From NCBI GenBank assembly GCA_017893485.1, contig CM030365.1, forward strand, positions 30,712,289-30,776,288: a stretch of 64,000 bases of DNA, given 5' to 3'. Source of the stretch: Hemerocallis citrina (Eukaryota; Streptophyta; Magnoliopsida; Asparagales; Asphodelaceae). The translations under genes were made by a program, and so were the position numbers. Under the pieces are notes generated by a model. That model saw only the letters and a program-made list of their open reading frames with translations. It did not search any database and had not been told where the DNA came from. Shown here piece by piece: positions 1 to 11,984 of this stretch. The stretch's first letter is position 1, and the number at the start of each line of letters is the position of its first letter.

Positions 1-1
1 T

Positions 2-906
2 GCGAGGAAAGGTCAGGCTTTCAACTTGATTGCTGTGGATGCTGAGACAGCTGATGGAGTTGTGGCAGGTATATTTTGCTTTTGTTGTTTTGTTGCTTTG
101 CTTTTTCTTTTGTTCCTTTCCTTGTTTTTTCTTGGTCTTGCTTTATTTCTTTCTGTTATCTTCTGCATTGTTGTTTTCCCTCACCCTTGATTGTCTGCTT
201 TTCTTTTCTCCTTGTCTTTGCTTCCTTAGGTGTTGTTTGCTCTTTTCCTGCCCATGTTCTCTTTGATTCTGGGGCAACCCATTCTTTTGTATCCTCTCGA
301 TTTGTGGCTCGCCATTAGTTGGATTGTAGTAATATGTCAGAGGCTTGGAACATTTTGACAGGTGGTGGTGTTGTCATTTGTTCTCGTGAGTGCAGGTAAT
401 GTCCCGTTATTATTGGGGACGCAGATTTCAAAGCCAACCTAATTATAATTGGGAATTCAGGATTCGACGTCATTCTGAGTATGGATTGGTTGGGTGAAAC
501 CCATGCCATTATTGATTGCCGTGCCAAGAAGGTTGTTTTCAGAATTAAAAATCGAGCAGAATTTGAGTTCCATGCTAGGGAGTCTTCTCTTGGCCGAGCA
601 AAGACTGCAGTGGTACAGGTGAATTTTGCGATGGAATTGCCCTTAGGCTGTGAGGCTGCGCCTCTTGTAGTCCAGGATTTCTTAGATGTTTTTCCAGATG
701 AGTTTCCTGGCTTACCGCTGATAGGGATGTGGAGTTCGGTATTGATGTTCAGCCGGTACTGCGCCGATATCGAAGATTCCTTACAGGATGTCACTGGTTG
801 AGCTAGCAGAGCTTAAGGTGCAGATTCAGGAGTTGCATGATTTAGGTTTCATCAGACCAAGTGTTTGCCTTGGGGTGCTCCGGTCCTTTGTGTCAACAAG
901 AAGGAT
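2..906 (+). pseudogene. Gypsy-A protease and RT N-terminus (broken)
   Basis: Position 2 opens a frame for the end of gag and the linker. It is interrupted by a GT-AG interval (69-229) and resumes into the retroviral-type protease motif VLFDSGATHSFVSS (about 263-304). A TAG at 317-319 and frameshifts follow. From about 430 the conserved MDWL (481-492) and FDVILS segments of the protease tail are readable. The RT linker (VVQDFLDVFPDEFPGLP, 670-720) and the RT start (FIRPS...[14 protein letters not shown]) follow after another frameshift. The codons for KKDG are split exactly by the solo LTR at 907 and resume at 6396. The protease Asp-Ser-Gly is intact, but the reading frame is not. Confidence 0.85.
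69..229 (+). other. Candidate intron inside the Gypsy-A gag-protease junction
   Basis: The interval begins GTATAT, is strongly pyrimidine-rich, and ends CTTCCTTAG. Removing it joins GVVAG to VVCSFPAHVLFDSG in one frame, giving the spacing expected between the linker and the protease motif in related elements. Read as coding it gives an unlikely Phe/Leu-rich string. Splicing is inferred from sequence only. A similar GT-led interruption lies at the equivalent place in Gypsy-B (from about 51353). Confidence 0.6.
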
Positions 907-3900
907 TGTAACGCCCCGATTTCCAGTAACTGGGAAACCGTGACATAAGCCAGAATCTTTGCCTTCAAATGCATCTCAACACAGTAAATAATACGGAAAT
1001 TTAAACACTTTTATTGCCATTAGAGTTATTACATCAATAATTACAAAAATCAATTGTCATATCAAACTGTAACGCCTGCCCCCTTTTTCTTTTGACTTCA
1101 AAATTCAATTCTTTCAATTTTTACATCACTTTAAACATAACCTAAGATAGTTATATTCGAAGAAAATTTTGGCAAAGTTTCCCTTGAACTTTCTGCCCTG
1201 AAACACAAAAAGCTTGCGGAATTCTGCTCTAAATTCCGTAGCTCACATCACAGACAATAATATCATGGGCTCCCCAGGCCAAAGGGAGCAGAATCACACA
1301 TGTAATATAAATATCATGCTCTGGGGGCCAAACTCATAATAGGATATCAATTATCAATTAAAAACCATAAATTTCTTTGAAAACGTAGTAAAGTTTTTAG
1401 AAGATAACTTATAAAACATACCACAGGACCCGATACTCCACAACGAGATGGGTACGGGCCAAAAACATATCATGCCACTCCACACTATTACTCATCATCA
1501 TCATCCACGTACTTATACATCTAAAATACAATTTAAATCATAAATTTCACTATTCACATAATTAAACATTAAACAACAATTTTAAAATAAAAGCACCACT
1601 CCACAGAGTTTACACCTCACTTCTGCACAGCTGAGGACCTGTAACAGTAGGGGATCTAGGGTAGTCCAGGGACTCCTTAACCCCCCTAACACTAAGGGGT
1701 TAGCCATTTCTGGAGTGAGTATATTTTACTAATCAAGCAAATAAATTAAACTTTATAAGTAAAAACAGAACAACTTACGAATAACAAGATAATCAAATTT
1801 TACTTGACATCTGAACATGTAAACATCATAAATGGGATTTCACATCAAATACTTTCTGAGTCATCACCTGTATGTATATCCATACCCGCTCAAAACATAC
1901 TTATCTTTAGTTGGAAATCATTGACAAATTAGTCGCTTAACGCTCATCACTTTATGCCTTATACAAATATTCCTATTGCTTTACTTTCCCATAAAGCTTT
2001 ACATTCACAATAACTCTACTTTCACATAAACTGCACCTCATTTACCATTCATTTGCATTTACAGACTCACAACTTATATTCTTTCGTACTCATCTTCATT
2101 CATAAATATGTTCTTTCTCAATCTCATATCACATAACATCGCATTCATTCATTTCTTACAACATATATCATCACGTCTCGCAATACATCACTTTCACACT
2201 CATTATACACTTCCACTATCACACTTACAATTCATCTTGAATGGAAAATAAGCGTGTATCCTGATTTCCTAGTATTCGTGTAAGCCATGACCTGAGTCTA
2301 ATGCAAAAATACAGAGTATAGAACAGATGCACTTATTCTAATGTCAGCAAGACTCTAGACACACGTGCATCCCATACTACATGTGCCCCAGATCAAGCCG
2401 TTTCTAGAGTTTCAGGGATTTGAACCCGTGTTATGAATTTCTACTTGTACACAACCTGTTCTTGACAGATACAATGTGACTGATGAGGTTGCAGACGTGG
2501 TCAAGTCCCACCAATGCAGTACGCTCATGGTGTCTATGTTTGCCACTACTACCTGGCTAACCGGACCTCACTCAAAAACCAGACGAACCCTCGGGGTTAC
2601 CGCAATATAGGTTAGCCCGAAGCATCCCCTGTGGCCCCCTAACTCATAGACCATAGTCTATGGCTTGTTCGCTTCCCCGGCATAGAACACAACGGAGTTC
2701 TGGAGTCCATCCCCTTGCTCCGCCTGTCCTTATCATGGCACTTCAGGAATTAATAGTGTGAGATACGTAACCTGTGCTCCCAACTCGTGAGAAGGCACCT
2801 TACGTATCCCTTTGACGGGAAGCTACAACCCAATAATGCCACCTAATGTCAGTCTAAAGGACGAGTTGGGCCATAAGGTCACCCTTAATACCGACTCCTC
2901 TCTTTTGGCAAATTGGTTAAGTAAACATCCTTATAAGTTACTACCCTAATAATATCACTAATCCTAAACAATCTTACAAGATTAACATGACTTTCTAGGT
3001 CTTAAGTTGGACTTTGCAAGGTAACCCTACTAGGCTGCTAAACCTAGACTTACCAGAATCCCTAAGAATCCGGTTCATGGCCTATCGATCCAAGACCCCG
3101 ATAATACAAACGTATTCGCATGCTACTACCCTGAACTTGGATTTCGTCAACACTCCGGTCCGTGATCAACCTACACTGGTTAAGATTTGATGGTACATGC
3201 GAAGTGACTCGTTTACAGTCCCTTAGGAGTAAGGTAAACACACGTCTTGATGGTCGATAGCCCCTATGGCAATAATATCTCCCTAGACGAGCACTACAAA
3301 CTGCGTACTTGCTAATAATCTACATACGAGTAACCTAAACACATACGAGCCAAATGAGCCACGTATGGAACCAATAACTACATACGAGCCAAATAAGCTA
3401 CGTATGAGACTAACAGCTATACGGGCCAGGTGAGCCACGTACGAGCAAAATCACTTAAAAAAACAACCATACAGGTAATCAATCTAGAAGCAGCCGAACG
3501 TGCTTACTAGAAACTTGATCTTCTATAATTAGAAGTAACAGAAGAATCGACTAACAGTCTAAAATAGGCATTCTACCAATGAGAAGCCCAAGAAGCGACA
3601 TCAAACTTTTATCAAGCTAATGATTAATAGTGACCTTCCCAACCCTTATTAACCATGAAGATGAGTAATGTTCATGTGATATGGTCCAACTTTACTTAGG
3701 GTCTCATACAACTAGAATCCATGGTTTCCCTCCCCAAATTGTACTAGAACTACATGCACTAGATTCTTGGGTTCTTTCTTCAAGTTGAGCTAGAATCACC
3801 TAGGACTAGATGCCTGGGTTCTCTTATCAATTGAGCTAGAACTACTATAGTGCTAATTTCATGGGTTTCTCTTTAAAGTTGATTAGGACAACATAGAACA

Positions 3901-6395
3901 CAGGTTCATTTTATTAGTTAAACTAGAACACCTAGCTCAAGCACGGGTTCATGGGTTCTTTTTAATCTTTCACTACAATACTACCATATACAATTCAAAC
4001 ATGGTTCTTTTAACTAGAATGATACACTATACCATTCAAGCGTGTATGGGCTCTTTACTAACACTAACTACAACAAGATAGTTAACAACACAACTACAAC
4101 AACATGATTCTTTTACTACAACTTAACTACAACATGAGTATCTACTACTACTTGAAGCATGGATCATTTCTACAACTCAAACATGAACTCTACATATAAC
4201 TCAAGTATGATTCCTTACTACACTTAAGCATGGTTCTTCTACTACTACTTAAGCATGAAATCTTTACTACTACTTAGCATGGTATACAACATAATTATGG
4301 TTTCTTACAACATGGTATACAACATAGTATGGTTTCCTACAACATGGTATACAACATGAGCATCAATCCTATAACAATCCAAGCAGGGTAAATGGCATGA
4401 GTGTCAACCTACAACAATCTAACATGGTATATAGTATGAGCCTCAATCCTACAACAATCCAAGCTTGGTATATGGCATGAGTATCAACCTACAACAATCT
4501 AACATGGTATATAGCATGAGCATCAATCTTAAGCATGAATACAACTTAAGCATGGACTTACAACAATCTAAAGCATGAATAATTACTACAATCTAAGCAT
4601 GAAGCTTTGCTACAATTTAAGCATGAGCTACAACTTAAGCATGAATGGTTATTACAACTTAAGCATGTATGTTACTACAACTTAACATGAATATCTACTC
4701 ACTTTAGCATGGATATTTACTACAACTTAAACATGCGCATTTACTACCATTCAAGTATGAGTAACTACTATACTCTAAGCATGGATGTCTATTACAACCT
4801 TAAGCATGGATATGAACATTGACTACAATTCAAGCATGAGTAACTATTACACACTAAGCAAGGATTTCTACTACAATTTTAAGCATGGATATCTACCACA
4901 ACCTTAAGCTTGGTATATAACTTTCCTACAATAATCCAAGCATGGTATATAACTTTCCTACAATAATCTAAGCATGGTATATAATTTTCCTACAATAATC
5001 TAAGCATGGTATACAACTTTCCCACAATAATCTATGCAGGGTATATAATTTTCGTACAATAATCTAAGTATGGTATATAACTTCTATAACTCAAGTATGA
5101 TTTACTACACTTAGGTGATCATTTATTTTATCCATGGCATCATTCGTAAGCGTAGGACTTTGTCCAAGTTGTTTTAGGACAACATACATACAAGAGAAAC
5201 AACAACCCAACAACACACCACGTATACAAAACAAAAGAGATCGTACTCACATATTTCGATATCATTATATAAATATAACTCATCCCCATATACATAACTA
5301 ATCCATTATCCATAAATTTATACCAATACACTTTATCCCAATACTCCTCATCCATAAATCATATCAACAATTCAGTTTATTTCAACTTCTTTTAAAACAT
5401 CAAATACGTATGTAAAACCATACTCACATATTTCCCACGAAGACTCGGAGCGCCACCATGCCGCCCCGCATCCAAAGTCGCTAATATATCCTATTATCAA
5501 ATTTCAAAGCAATCAAAGCTCAAACATCCAAACCAGTTACGGGAAAATAATAATACTAACCCCAATACCACACAGGCATTTTATTGAATGCCTGGAATAT
5601 ACACGTGCAATGCACGTAATAATCTAATGCCTATGGGATTTTTATCCCCAACAATTACTAGAACCACTCCCAAATTTCTAATGGCCCAACTATACTTTCC
5701 ACTACAATACGAGAAATAATTCATACATATATAATTTTCTTTTACAAACCCAAAACCCTAGTTTATTAACAACTTGCAAACTCTCTAATCTCGCCTCTAC
5801 CATTCCCAACATCTCTTAATCTTCCTACTATAATATTTCTACTCAACAGAAATTAACCACACTCAATTTTATACAATAAAATAAATTAGGGCATACCTTC
5901 CCGAAATCCTCTCGAAAAACGGACACTGCCACGATGTAGAGAACCCTTCAATTAGTCATCCCCCCAAATTAATTAGAAACGATGAAGAAATGGAGTGGAT
6001 TTGGGGTGGGAAAGAATCGGTCGAAGGTGGGTTCTTTACGGTCGGGTAAGAAACGGGAAAGGAAAGAAAAGGAGGAGGAAGGATGGGGGGAGGGGGTTTT
6101 GGAAAAAGTTATATAATTATATATATTTAATAAGGAGTAATTACATATAAGCCCCCAAGTCTCAAATATATTTCAAATAAATCCCAACTCTTTTCTTTAA
6201 TAATACCAACAGTACAAAATACATTAAAATTACCTCATAATAATCCTTCAAAATTATAAAATAAAGTAGACAATATATCTGATATTTCTTAATTAAAATC
6301 AATTGTTATTAGAAAAATACATAATCGCGTGCAATTCTCAATTGTGCACAGATTACGATGCAAAATAGTCATATGCTATTTTGCGGGGTATTACA
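907..6395 (-). mobile_element. Solo LTR of the long-LTR family, copy 1 (5489 bp)
   Basis: The insert begins TGTAACGCCCCG, ends GCGGGGTATTACA, and is flanked by the 5-bp direct repeat AGGAT (902-906 and 6396-6400). It splits a gypsy RT frame cleanly. The two ends do not repeat each other directly and no protein domain is seen inside, so it reads as one very long LTR left by recombination. Blocks 1068-1950 and about 5400-6270 match copy 2 (41206-42120 and about 49230-49870). The minus strand is inferred as LTR sense, because in that direction a TATA-like stretch precedes a pyrimidine-rich leader. The outermost about 160 bp on the left and 125 bp on the right differ from copies 2 and 3. No ORF in it looks real. 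Confidence 0.85.
3640..5110. repeat. TAAGCATG-rich minisatellite tract within solo LTR copy 1
   Basis: This is a long irregular array of short units built around ACTTAAGCATG or AATCTAAGCATGG, each followed by variable AT-rich spacers. The right part (about 4905-5080) is more regular: TATATAACTTTCCTACAATAATC units recur about every 36 bases. The left part alternates with CTAGAAC/GGTTC units. The same place in copies 2 and 3 holds unrelated arrays, so the tract is specific to this copy. A smaller three-unit repeat (CGAGCCAAATGAGCCACGTA-like, about 48 bp) lies at 3340-3450. Confidence 0.75.
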
Positions 6396-7835
6396 AGGAT
6401 GGTAGTCTTCATTTGTACATTGATTATCGGAAACTGAACAGTGTTACTGTGAAGAACCGGTATCCTTTGTCCAGGATCGATGATTTGTTTGACCAGTTGT
6501 GTGGGGCTGTTATTTTCTCGAAGTTGGATCTTCGTTCGGGATATCACCAAGTCAAGGTGAAGGCTGCAGATATACAGAAGACTGTATTCAGGACTAGATA
6601 CGGGCACGCACTATAGGTATCTTGGGATACCATTCGGGGTCACTAATGCGCCAACTGTATTCATGAGTCTTATGAACCGGGTTTTCTCTCAGTTTTTAGA
6701 TAGATTTGTGGTGGTCTTCATTGATGATATTTTTGTGTATTCTCAGAATCGTGAAGATCTTGCTGAGCATCTTAGAGTGGTTCTGCAGAATTTGAGAGAG
6801 AATCAGCTCTATGGTAAACTCAGCAAGTGCGTGTTTTGGTTGGATAGGGTTTCTTTCTTGGGACACATCATTTCTGGCGACGATGTTTCTCTAGATCCTT
6901 CTAAGATTGTTGCTGTGAAGAATTGGCTTATTCCTAAGTCAATTTCCGAAGTGCAGAGTTTTCTTGGTCTCGCTGGCTATTATCGAAAATTCGTCTAAGA
7001 TTTTTCGAAGATTGCAAGACCGTTAACTAAACTGACAGGAAAGAATCAAAAGTTTTGTTGGTCTGATGAGTGCAATGATGCTTTTGTTGAGTTGAAGAAC
7101 AAATTGATGTTAGTGCCTGTGTTGACTATTCCAGATGGTTCAGGCAGACTTGTAATTCACTGTGATGCTTCAAGTAAGGGTCTTGGGGCAGTTCTTATGC
7201 AGAAGGGCCGAGTCGTGGCATATGCATCGAGGCAGTTAAGGCCGCATGAAAAGAATTATCCTATTTATGACTTGGAGTTAGCGGCAGTGATCTATGCTTT
7301 GAAGCTATGGAGATATTATTTACTTAAAGACCGAGTGAAGATCTTTACAGACCACAAAAGTCTCAAGTATGTTTTCACCCAGAAGGAATTAAACATGTGG
7401 CGGTGGGCTGATGTCCATCAGAGGGCTTTGGAGTTTGTTGTTGGTGACCATGTTTTCCTGAAGGTATCACCGTGGTACGGTGTCATTCGGTTCGGTGGTG
7501 GGGGCAAGCTTAGCCCTAGGTTTATTGGACCGTTTGAGATTTTGGAGCAAGTAGCTAGGGTGGCCTATCGTCTCGCTTTGCTGCCAATGTTATCAGGAGT
7601 GCACGATGTTTTTCACGTCTCACAACTTAGGAGATATATCCGCAATAAGAGCCACGTGATCGACTACTCTGAGTTGACCGTGCGGTCGGATTTGACTTGT
7701 GAGATTCTGCCAGTTTCTATTGTGGATCGACGGGAGAAAGTGCTTAAAAACAAGGACATCAAGCTGGTTCGTGTCGCTTGGAATCCTCACTCTCCTAGTG
7801 AGTCGACTTGGGAGCTGGAGGAGGAGATTCAGTAG
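6396..7835 (+). pseudogene. Gypsy-A RT, RNase H and fused integrase C-terminus
   Basis: After the solo LTR the frame resumes with RT motifs [17 protein letters not shown] and [12 protein letters not shown] frameshift and stop at about 6613 precede [10 protein letters not shown] and the catalytic box [11 protein letters not shown], where the Asp pair is intact. A TAA at about 6997 breaks GYYRKFV. RNase H follows ([43 protein letters not shown]). At about 7395 the sequence jumps from QKELNM to [17 protein letters not shown], so the integrase zinc finger and DDE core (about 1 kb in relatives) are missing. The tail [13 protein letters not shown] and [12 protein letters not shown] then a chromodomain-like end ([12 protein letters not shown]) close the ORF at 7833-7835. 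Confidence 0.9.
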
Positions 7836-7957
7836 AAGTTTCCTCATTTGTTTGAGCAGTGGTTGTTTTGTTTTGTTTTCTTATTCTTTTGGGGTTACCC
7901 TATGTATCTTATTTTTGAATTTCGAGGACAAAATTTTTTTTGTTAGGTTGGTAGGAT

Positions 7958-10900
7958 TGTAACTCCTGATTTTCGTTTTTCGTATTTTGGGTGTATTTTT
8001 CTTCCTTCTTGAGTATTTATACTCTTCTTGTATTTTGGACCATATATTAGAGTTATTTTCAATATATATTCATTTTGTTCATTTTTAATCTTCTTGTGAT
8101 TGATTTTTCTGTCCCTTGATTTGTTCTTCATTGTTATTAACATTTTGCTCTTTATTTGGTTCTTGTTCTCTTATTTCGTTCTTGGGTGCTCGTGGTGTTT
8201 TGGTTGCTAATCCTATTGCTTTGGATCCCAAATTATCTACCAAAACCAAATTAGCCTACAGTCATATTTTAAATCCTATTAAACCAAATCACCTACTACT
8301 ACTCCTAATAATCCCAAACTACACCCATTAACCCAAATACCCACTACCCTAAACTAAACCCTATATAACTCCCCTACAAAAACCCTAACCCTAATCACTA
8401 CCGACCTCTCCCTCTCTCTCTGTTTGCGCCGTCAACACCCCGACATCCTTGCCGACTTCCCCTACTCCCGCCTGCACACCCCAACCTGACCAACACCCTA
8501 GATGCCAGATACTCCCGAGCACCACCATCTCTCCGTCTCCACCTCTCTCCGTCTCTCACTGTCCGCTGGCATCGACAGTAGCATCAGGAGCAGCAACGGC
8601 AGTGCCACTGCCCCCTCCCGGCTGTCTCTTTCTCTCTCTCTCTTAGTTTTGCAAGTGCACGTGGGTTGCACGTGTGTTTGTGGATCGCTTTGGTTCGTGA
8701 TCTTTGTCCGTGGATTTTGTTCGTTGTCGGGATCCGTTCTCGTTATTCTTGGTGTTTGTTTCATCTTAGGTTAAGGCAAGTAACTTGTACTCAATTCCTT
8801 TGTATGATACAAGTCATAAATTCTGCGTGTAGTGTAGTTGGGTTCTAGAAACAACTCGTGTGTGATGTATTTTGATAAGTATTATCTCTATAGTGCTATT
8901 TGAACATAGTTGTCCCACGACACAAATTTGACATGAAACAACTTATGTTTTGACCGTTCTTGATGTGATTATATTTGTGAGATAATTATGAGAATTTGTA
9001 TGTTTGTTTAGATCCATATGATATACTTGTTGTGGACATGCTATATACCGTATTTCATGATGTTTGGACACTTGGTAGACCCTATAATATGTTTATTTAT
9101 GTTTAGAACGAGTTTCGTATATTGTATGTTGATTTGTTGTTCAGAGAAAAATATGTACTTTGTCAACGATCAGTTTTGATTGATAATTTCGACCATATTA
9201 AGGTTAGTATTTGAAATTATTTTGTGAACATGATTTGTAGAGAATTCTATCTATTTTCCAACCCTTTCAACGGAACTCAGTTTCGATTCTTGGTTTGCGA
9301 ATTATATCTATTTTACTACAGAGGTGTATTATATTTTAGATTTCGTTTCTTGATGATTTCGATGACTAAACTATTTTGATACTAGTGCTATTTTGACTAA
9401 ACTATTTCGATGACTAAACTATTTTACTACAGAGGTATATTATTTTGATCTGAAATTTTGCACAGTATTTCTATATCTATTTAGGGATTACCCAAAATTT
9501 TAGTGGATTTTATTAATGAGATTTATATGCCGTTTTATGCTTGTTTATAAAAACTATACATGTTGGATTTTGCTCGCTATTCTGTAAAGATTTTTATTTT
9601 CACCCTAGTTCCTTCCCTGTATGAAAAATATTTGTGAATATGAAAGTTAGCCTATTTTGCCTATTTTCATCTCCCTTTGGCAGATTTGGGTTTTGTTTCA
9701 CGGTTTGCAATATATTACAGTTTTCGTACAGCAGTGTTAGGAATTCCAGATTTGCCAAACTATCGTTTCTTGGTGTTTTCTGATTTTTGTTGGCTAAATT
9801 ATTCTTACTGGAAAATGATAAAACTTTATATTCTGATACTAGACATATAGGGTAATACCCCAGATTTTTCCTGGATTTATTTGAAGTGTTTTGATGCTGT
9901 TTTCCTGACCGTGAATTCGATTTACGGATTTCTGACTGAACGTGTTTACTGGTTTCAAATAAGTTTTGGGTTATGTTTTTCTAAAACACTATATGGCTTA
10001 TATGTATTCGCTGGATTCAGTTGGAAGTCTGTTTTCTAGACTCTCTGATGGATTCAGGTTTCGATATTTTTGGTAGCGGGTATCGCTGTTTTAGTACTGT
10101 ACTGTTGTGCTGTCCTGAATTAGGAAGTACTCTATTTTGTTCTGTTATGTGACTACTTACCATCTGTTCATGCTTATCTATTATTCTGAACTTGTGGGTC
10201 GTTATATCATGCCAGGTTTACCCGGTTTCATGCACATACACATCTGTCTAATAATAATTATAAAATGATCAAGCCGGGGTTTATGGGAAAGATCTAGTAG
10301 TAGGAAAGCATAGAAATGTATACTTAGAAGGGGGCCCGTGTTTCCCATATGATTATTTGTTATCTGTAATTCTGTACCTTTTCTACATTACTTCCTATAG
10401 GAAATTATAGGGAAGAAGAGAACCACTAGATTCTATCTGTCTATCTGGATCTGTTATCTAATATCTGTCTGAACCCTAAGTACACGGCCCTATATGATTC
10501 CATACGAAATCTACAAACGTAACTGTTTTGAATGTAGCAATCATGTGATAAAAGGATGGCACATGAAGTGCTACCTAGTTAGTAATTAATACAAGACTTA
10601 TAAGAATCTGAATCTGACATCTGTATCTGTATCTGACATCTAAATCTGTTATCTGAATCTGTTATCCGATTTTCTGATTATCTGAGTATCTGTTATCTGT
10701 CTGACACTATCACTTGACACCATAAATTAACATTATCTGTATATCTGTTTGTATGCTATTTGACTTTTGACACTTGACACATGTTAGTATACAATGCTAG
10801 TTGATTATGCTATACTATACTATAACCGTTCTGCTATTATTTAGATTTATTAGTTTTCCTTGTACTTGTATCCTATATTACAAGCGGCCCGTAACTTACA

Positions 10901-11338
10901 TTGACGGGTACTTGTTTTCTTTTTTCTTCCTGTAATTTATTGATTGGAGATCAGGATGGTCGTTTGCCCAGTGGTATTGGAGAAATGAAATATTAGTGCT
11001 GGACTTCTTTTGCTATTATTATTATCTGTTGGTTTTGAACAATGTATTTGAGTACTTGGATTTTTTTTTGTATTTGGGCAGTGTGACCCAGGATATTAAC
11101 TTGTTCGGATCTGTTTATTTGAGACTATTATATTATTGGTTTTCAATTAATTTCTGTTGGCATTTTGTTTTGTTTGGAGATATATATGTCTGTGTGAGGA
11201 TGATTCTTCTGGCTTCCGACTCTGATTATTCTGAGATAATTTGTAAGATTCTGAACAGCTTATGGATGATGCAAATCATTCGCTGGGTTGAGTCGCGTAT
11301 CCGTATTCCGTATTCTTTTTGGGACACAGAGTGTGACA
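7958..11338 (+). mobile_element. Gypsy-A 3' LTR (3381 bp, LTR family B, copy 1)
   Basis: It starts TGTAACTCCTG just after the 3' untranslated segment with a degraded polypurine tract (about 7944-7957) and ends GAGTGTGACA. Diagnostic blocks shared with the solo LTR at 14385-17789 and the partial LTR ending at 25628 include GGAAGTCTGTTTTCTAGAC (about 10023), CAAGCCGGGG (about 10271), and CAGCTTATGGATGATGCA near the 3' end. A TATA-like CTATATAACTCCC at about 8361 is followed by a CT-rich leader and the GT-rich 8650-8775 block. ORFs inside (such as 8449-8774 and 10996-11355) overlap in several frames and show no domain. Confidence 0.85.
8338..8400 (+). promoter_or_regulatory. LTR promoter: telo-box motifs around a TATA box
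   Basis: CTAAACTAAACCCTATATAACTC carries an AAACCCTA telo-box directly against a TATATAA box, and AACCCTAACCCTAATC follows within 30 bases, then a CTCTCTCT leader. Telo-boxes near the TATA box are known from plant ribosomal-protein and cell-growth gene promoters. Use here as the Gypsy-A family promoter is inference. The family-B solo LTR has the same arrangement at about 15000-15110. Confidence 0.5.
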
Positions 11339-11369
11339 TAGGTACTCTGCTCTGAGTGTCTCCTGTGAC

Positions 11370-11935
11370 TCACAGAACTTCGAGCAAACGGAGAGCCAAC
11401 TCATGAAACAACCTTCCTTGAGCACGCTCCTCTCTCGAGCACGATGTGCTCCTCACGTTGCCACCTTCGAGAAGCCTCTTTAGTCGGTGAACTTCCATCT
11501 CCAGCTCAACTATTCTCTCTTTGAGAGAATCATCCTTCACCTTAATCTTCAAACGGGACACGCTCTCCACCAAGAACTAAAGAATTGCCTTCTTAAGATG
11601 GGCTATCTCCATACTTCTCTCGAGCACCACGTTCTTAAACCCATCTTGTTCAGTGGTAGCCGAAAGTAGGGAGTGGTGAAGGAGTTTAACCCGTGAAGGC
11701 TCTCGAGTAGTCGCCTCCTCCAAAGGATTGTCTTCTACCCCAACAGGGGGTACTTCCCTCGAAGCCCCCTCGCCATGCCGTCCTGCTATCTCTCGACGGG
11801 ATAACACTTTTCTCAAGTAGCAGAGCTCCACTTCAGTTTTCGAAAGTCTCTCCTGAGACTGAGTGAGTCCCAACTCAGTAATACAGAGCTTCGTACGAAG
11901 CTGAAACGTCCCGCTAACCTGAGAAATACATACGT
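11370..11935 (-). pseudogene. Coiled-coil protein fragment, one in-frame TAG
   Basis: The minus strand reads a heptad-rich, Leu/Glu/Arg-rich stretch: LTQSQERLSKTEVELCYLRK (about 11870-11800), then a Gly/Pro/Glu linker, then IAHLKKAIL followed by a TAG (11577-11579). In the same frame come VSRLKIKVKDDSLKERIVEL and EMEVHRLKRLLEGG. The frame closes at about 11370. It resembles the coiled-coil C-terminal half of plant transposon-associated proteins of the 'putative gypsy type transposon' kind, but I cannot confirm this. It lies immediately right of the Gypsy-A 3' LTR and has the same orientation as the coiled-coil exons at 14260-18212 and 25969-26230, so these may be pieces of one or several related genes. 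Confidence 0.45.
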
Positions 11936-11984
11936 GGAGTGCAATGACCTGCCAATGACAGAAAGAAGCCTAAATCACTTTAAC

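Larger units (their letters stand above)
1..11338 (+). mobile_element. Gypsy-A: 3' part of a Ty3/gypsy chromovirus-type retrotransposon
   Basis: The left edge of the window lies inside the polyprotein of a Ty3/gypsy element, so its 5' LTR and gag are off-window. In order one sees a protease, the start of RT, a large inserted solo LTR (907-6395), the rest of RT, RNase H, a truncated integrase C-terminus and a 3.4 kb 3' LTR (7958-11338). The C-terminal segment with the VxWxxxxxxEstWE-like pattern resembles the chromodomain tail of the Del/Tekay clade; the clade is inferred from memory of the family. The copy is dead: stops, frameshifts and an integrase-core deletion are visible. No target duplication can be checked because the 5' end is missing. 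Confidence 0.85.

Noticed and set aside
10996..11355. 119-aa hydrophobic plus-strand ORF
   Set aside because: Lies at the 3' end of the Gypsy-A LTR and crosses its terminus; Phe/Leu/Tyr bias reflects T-richness.
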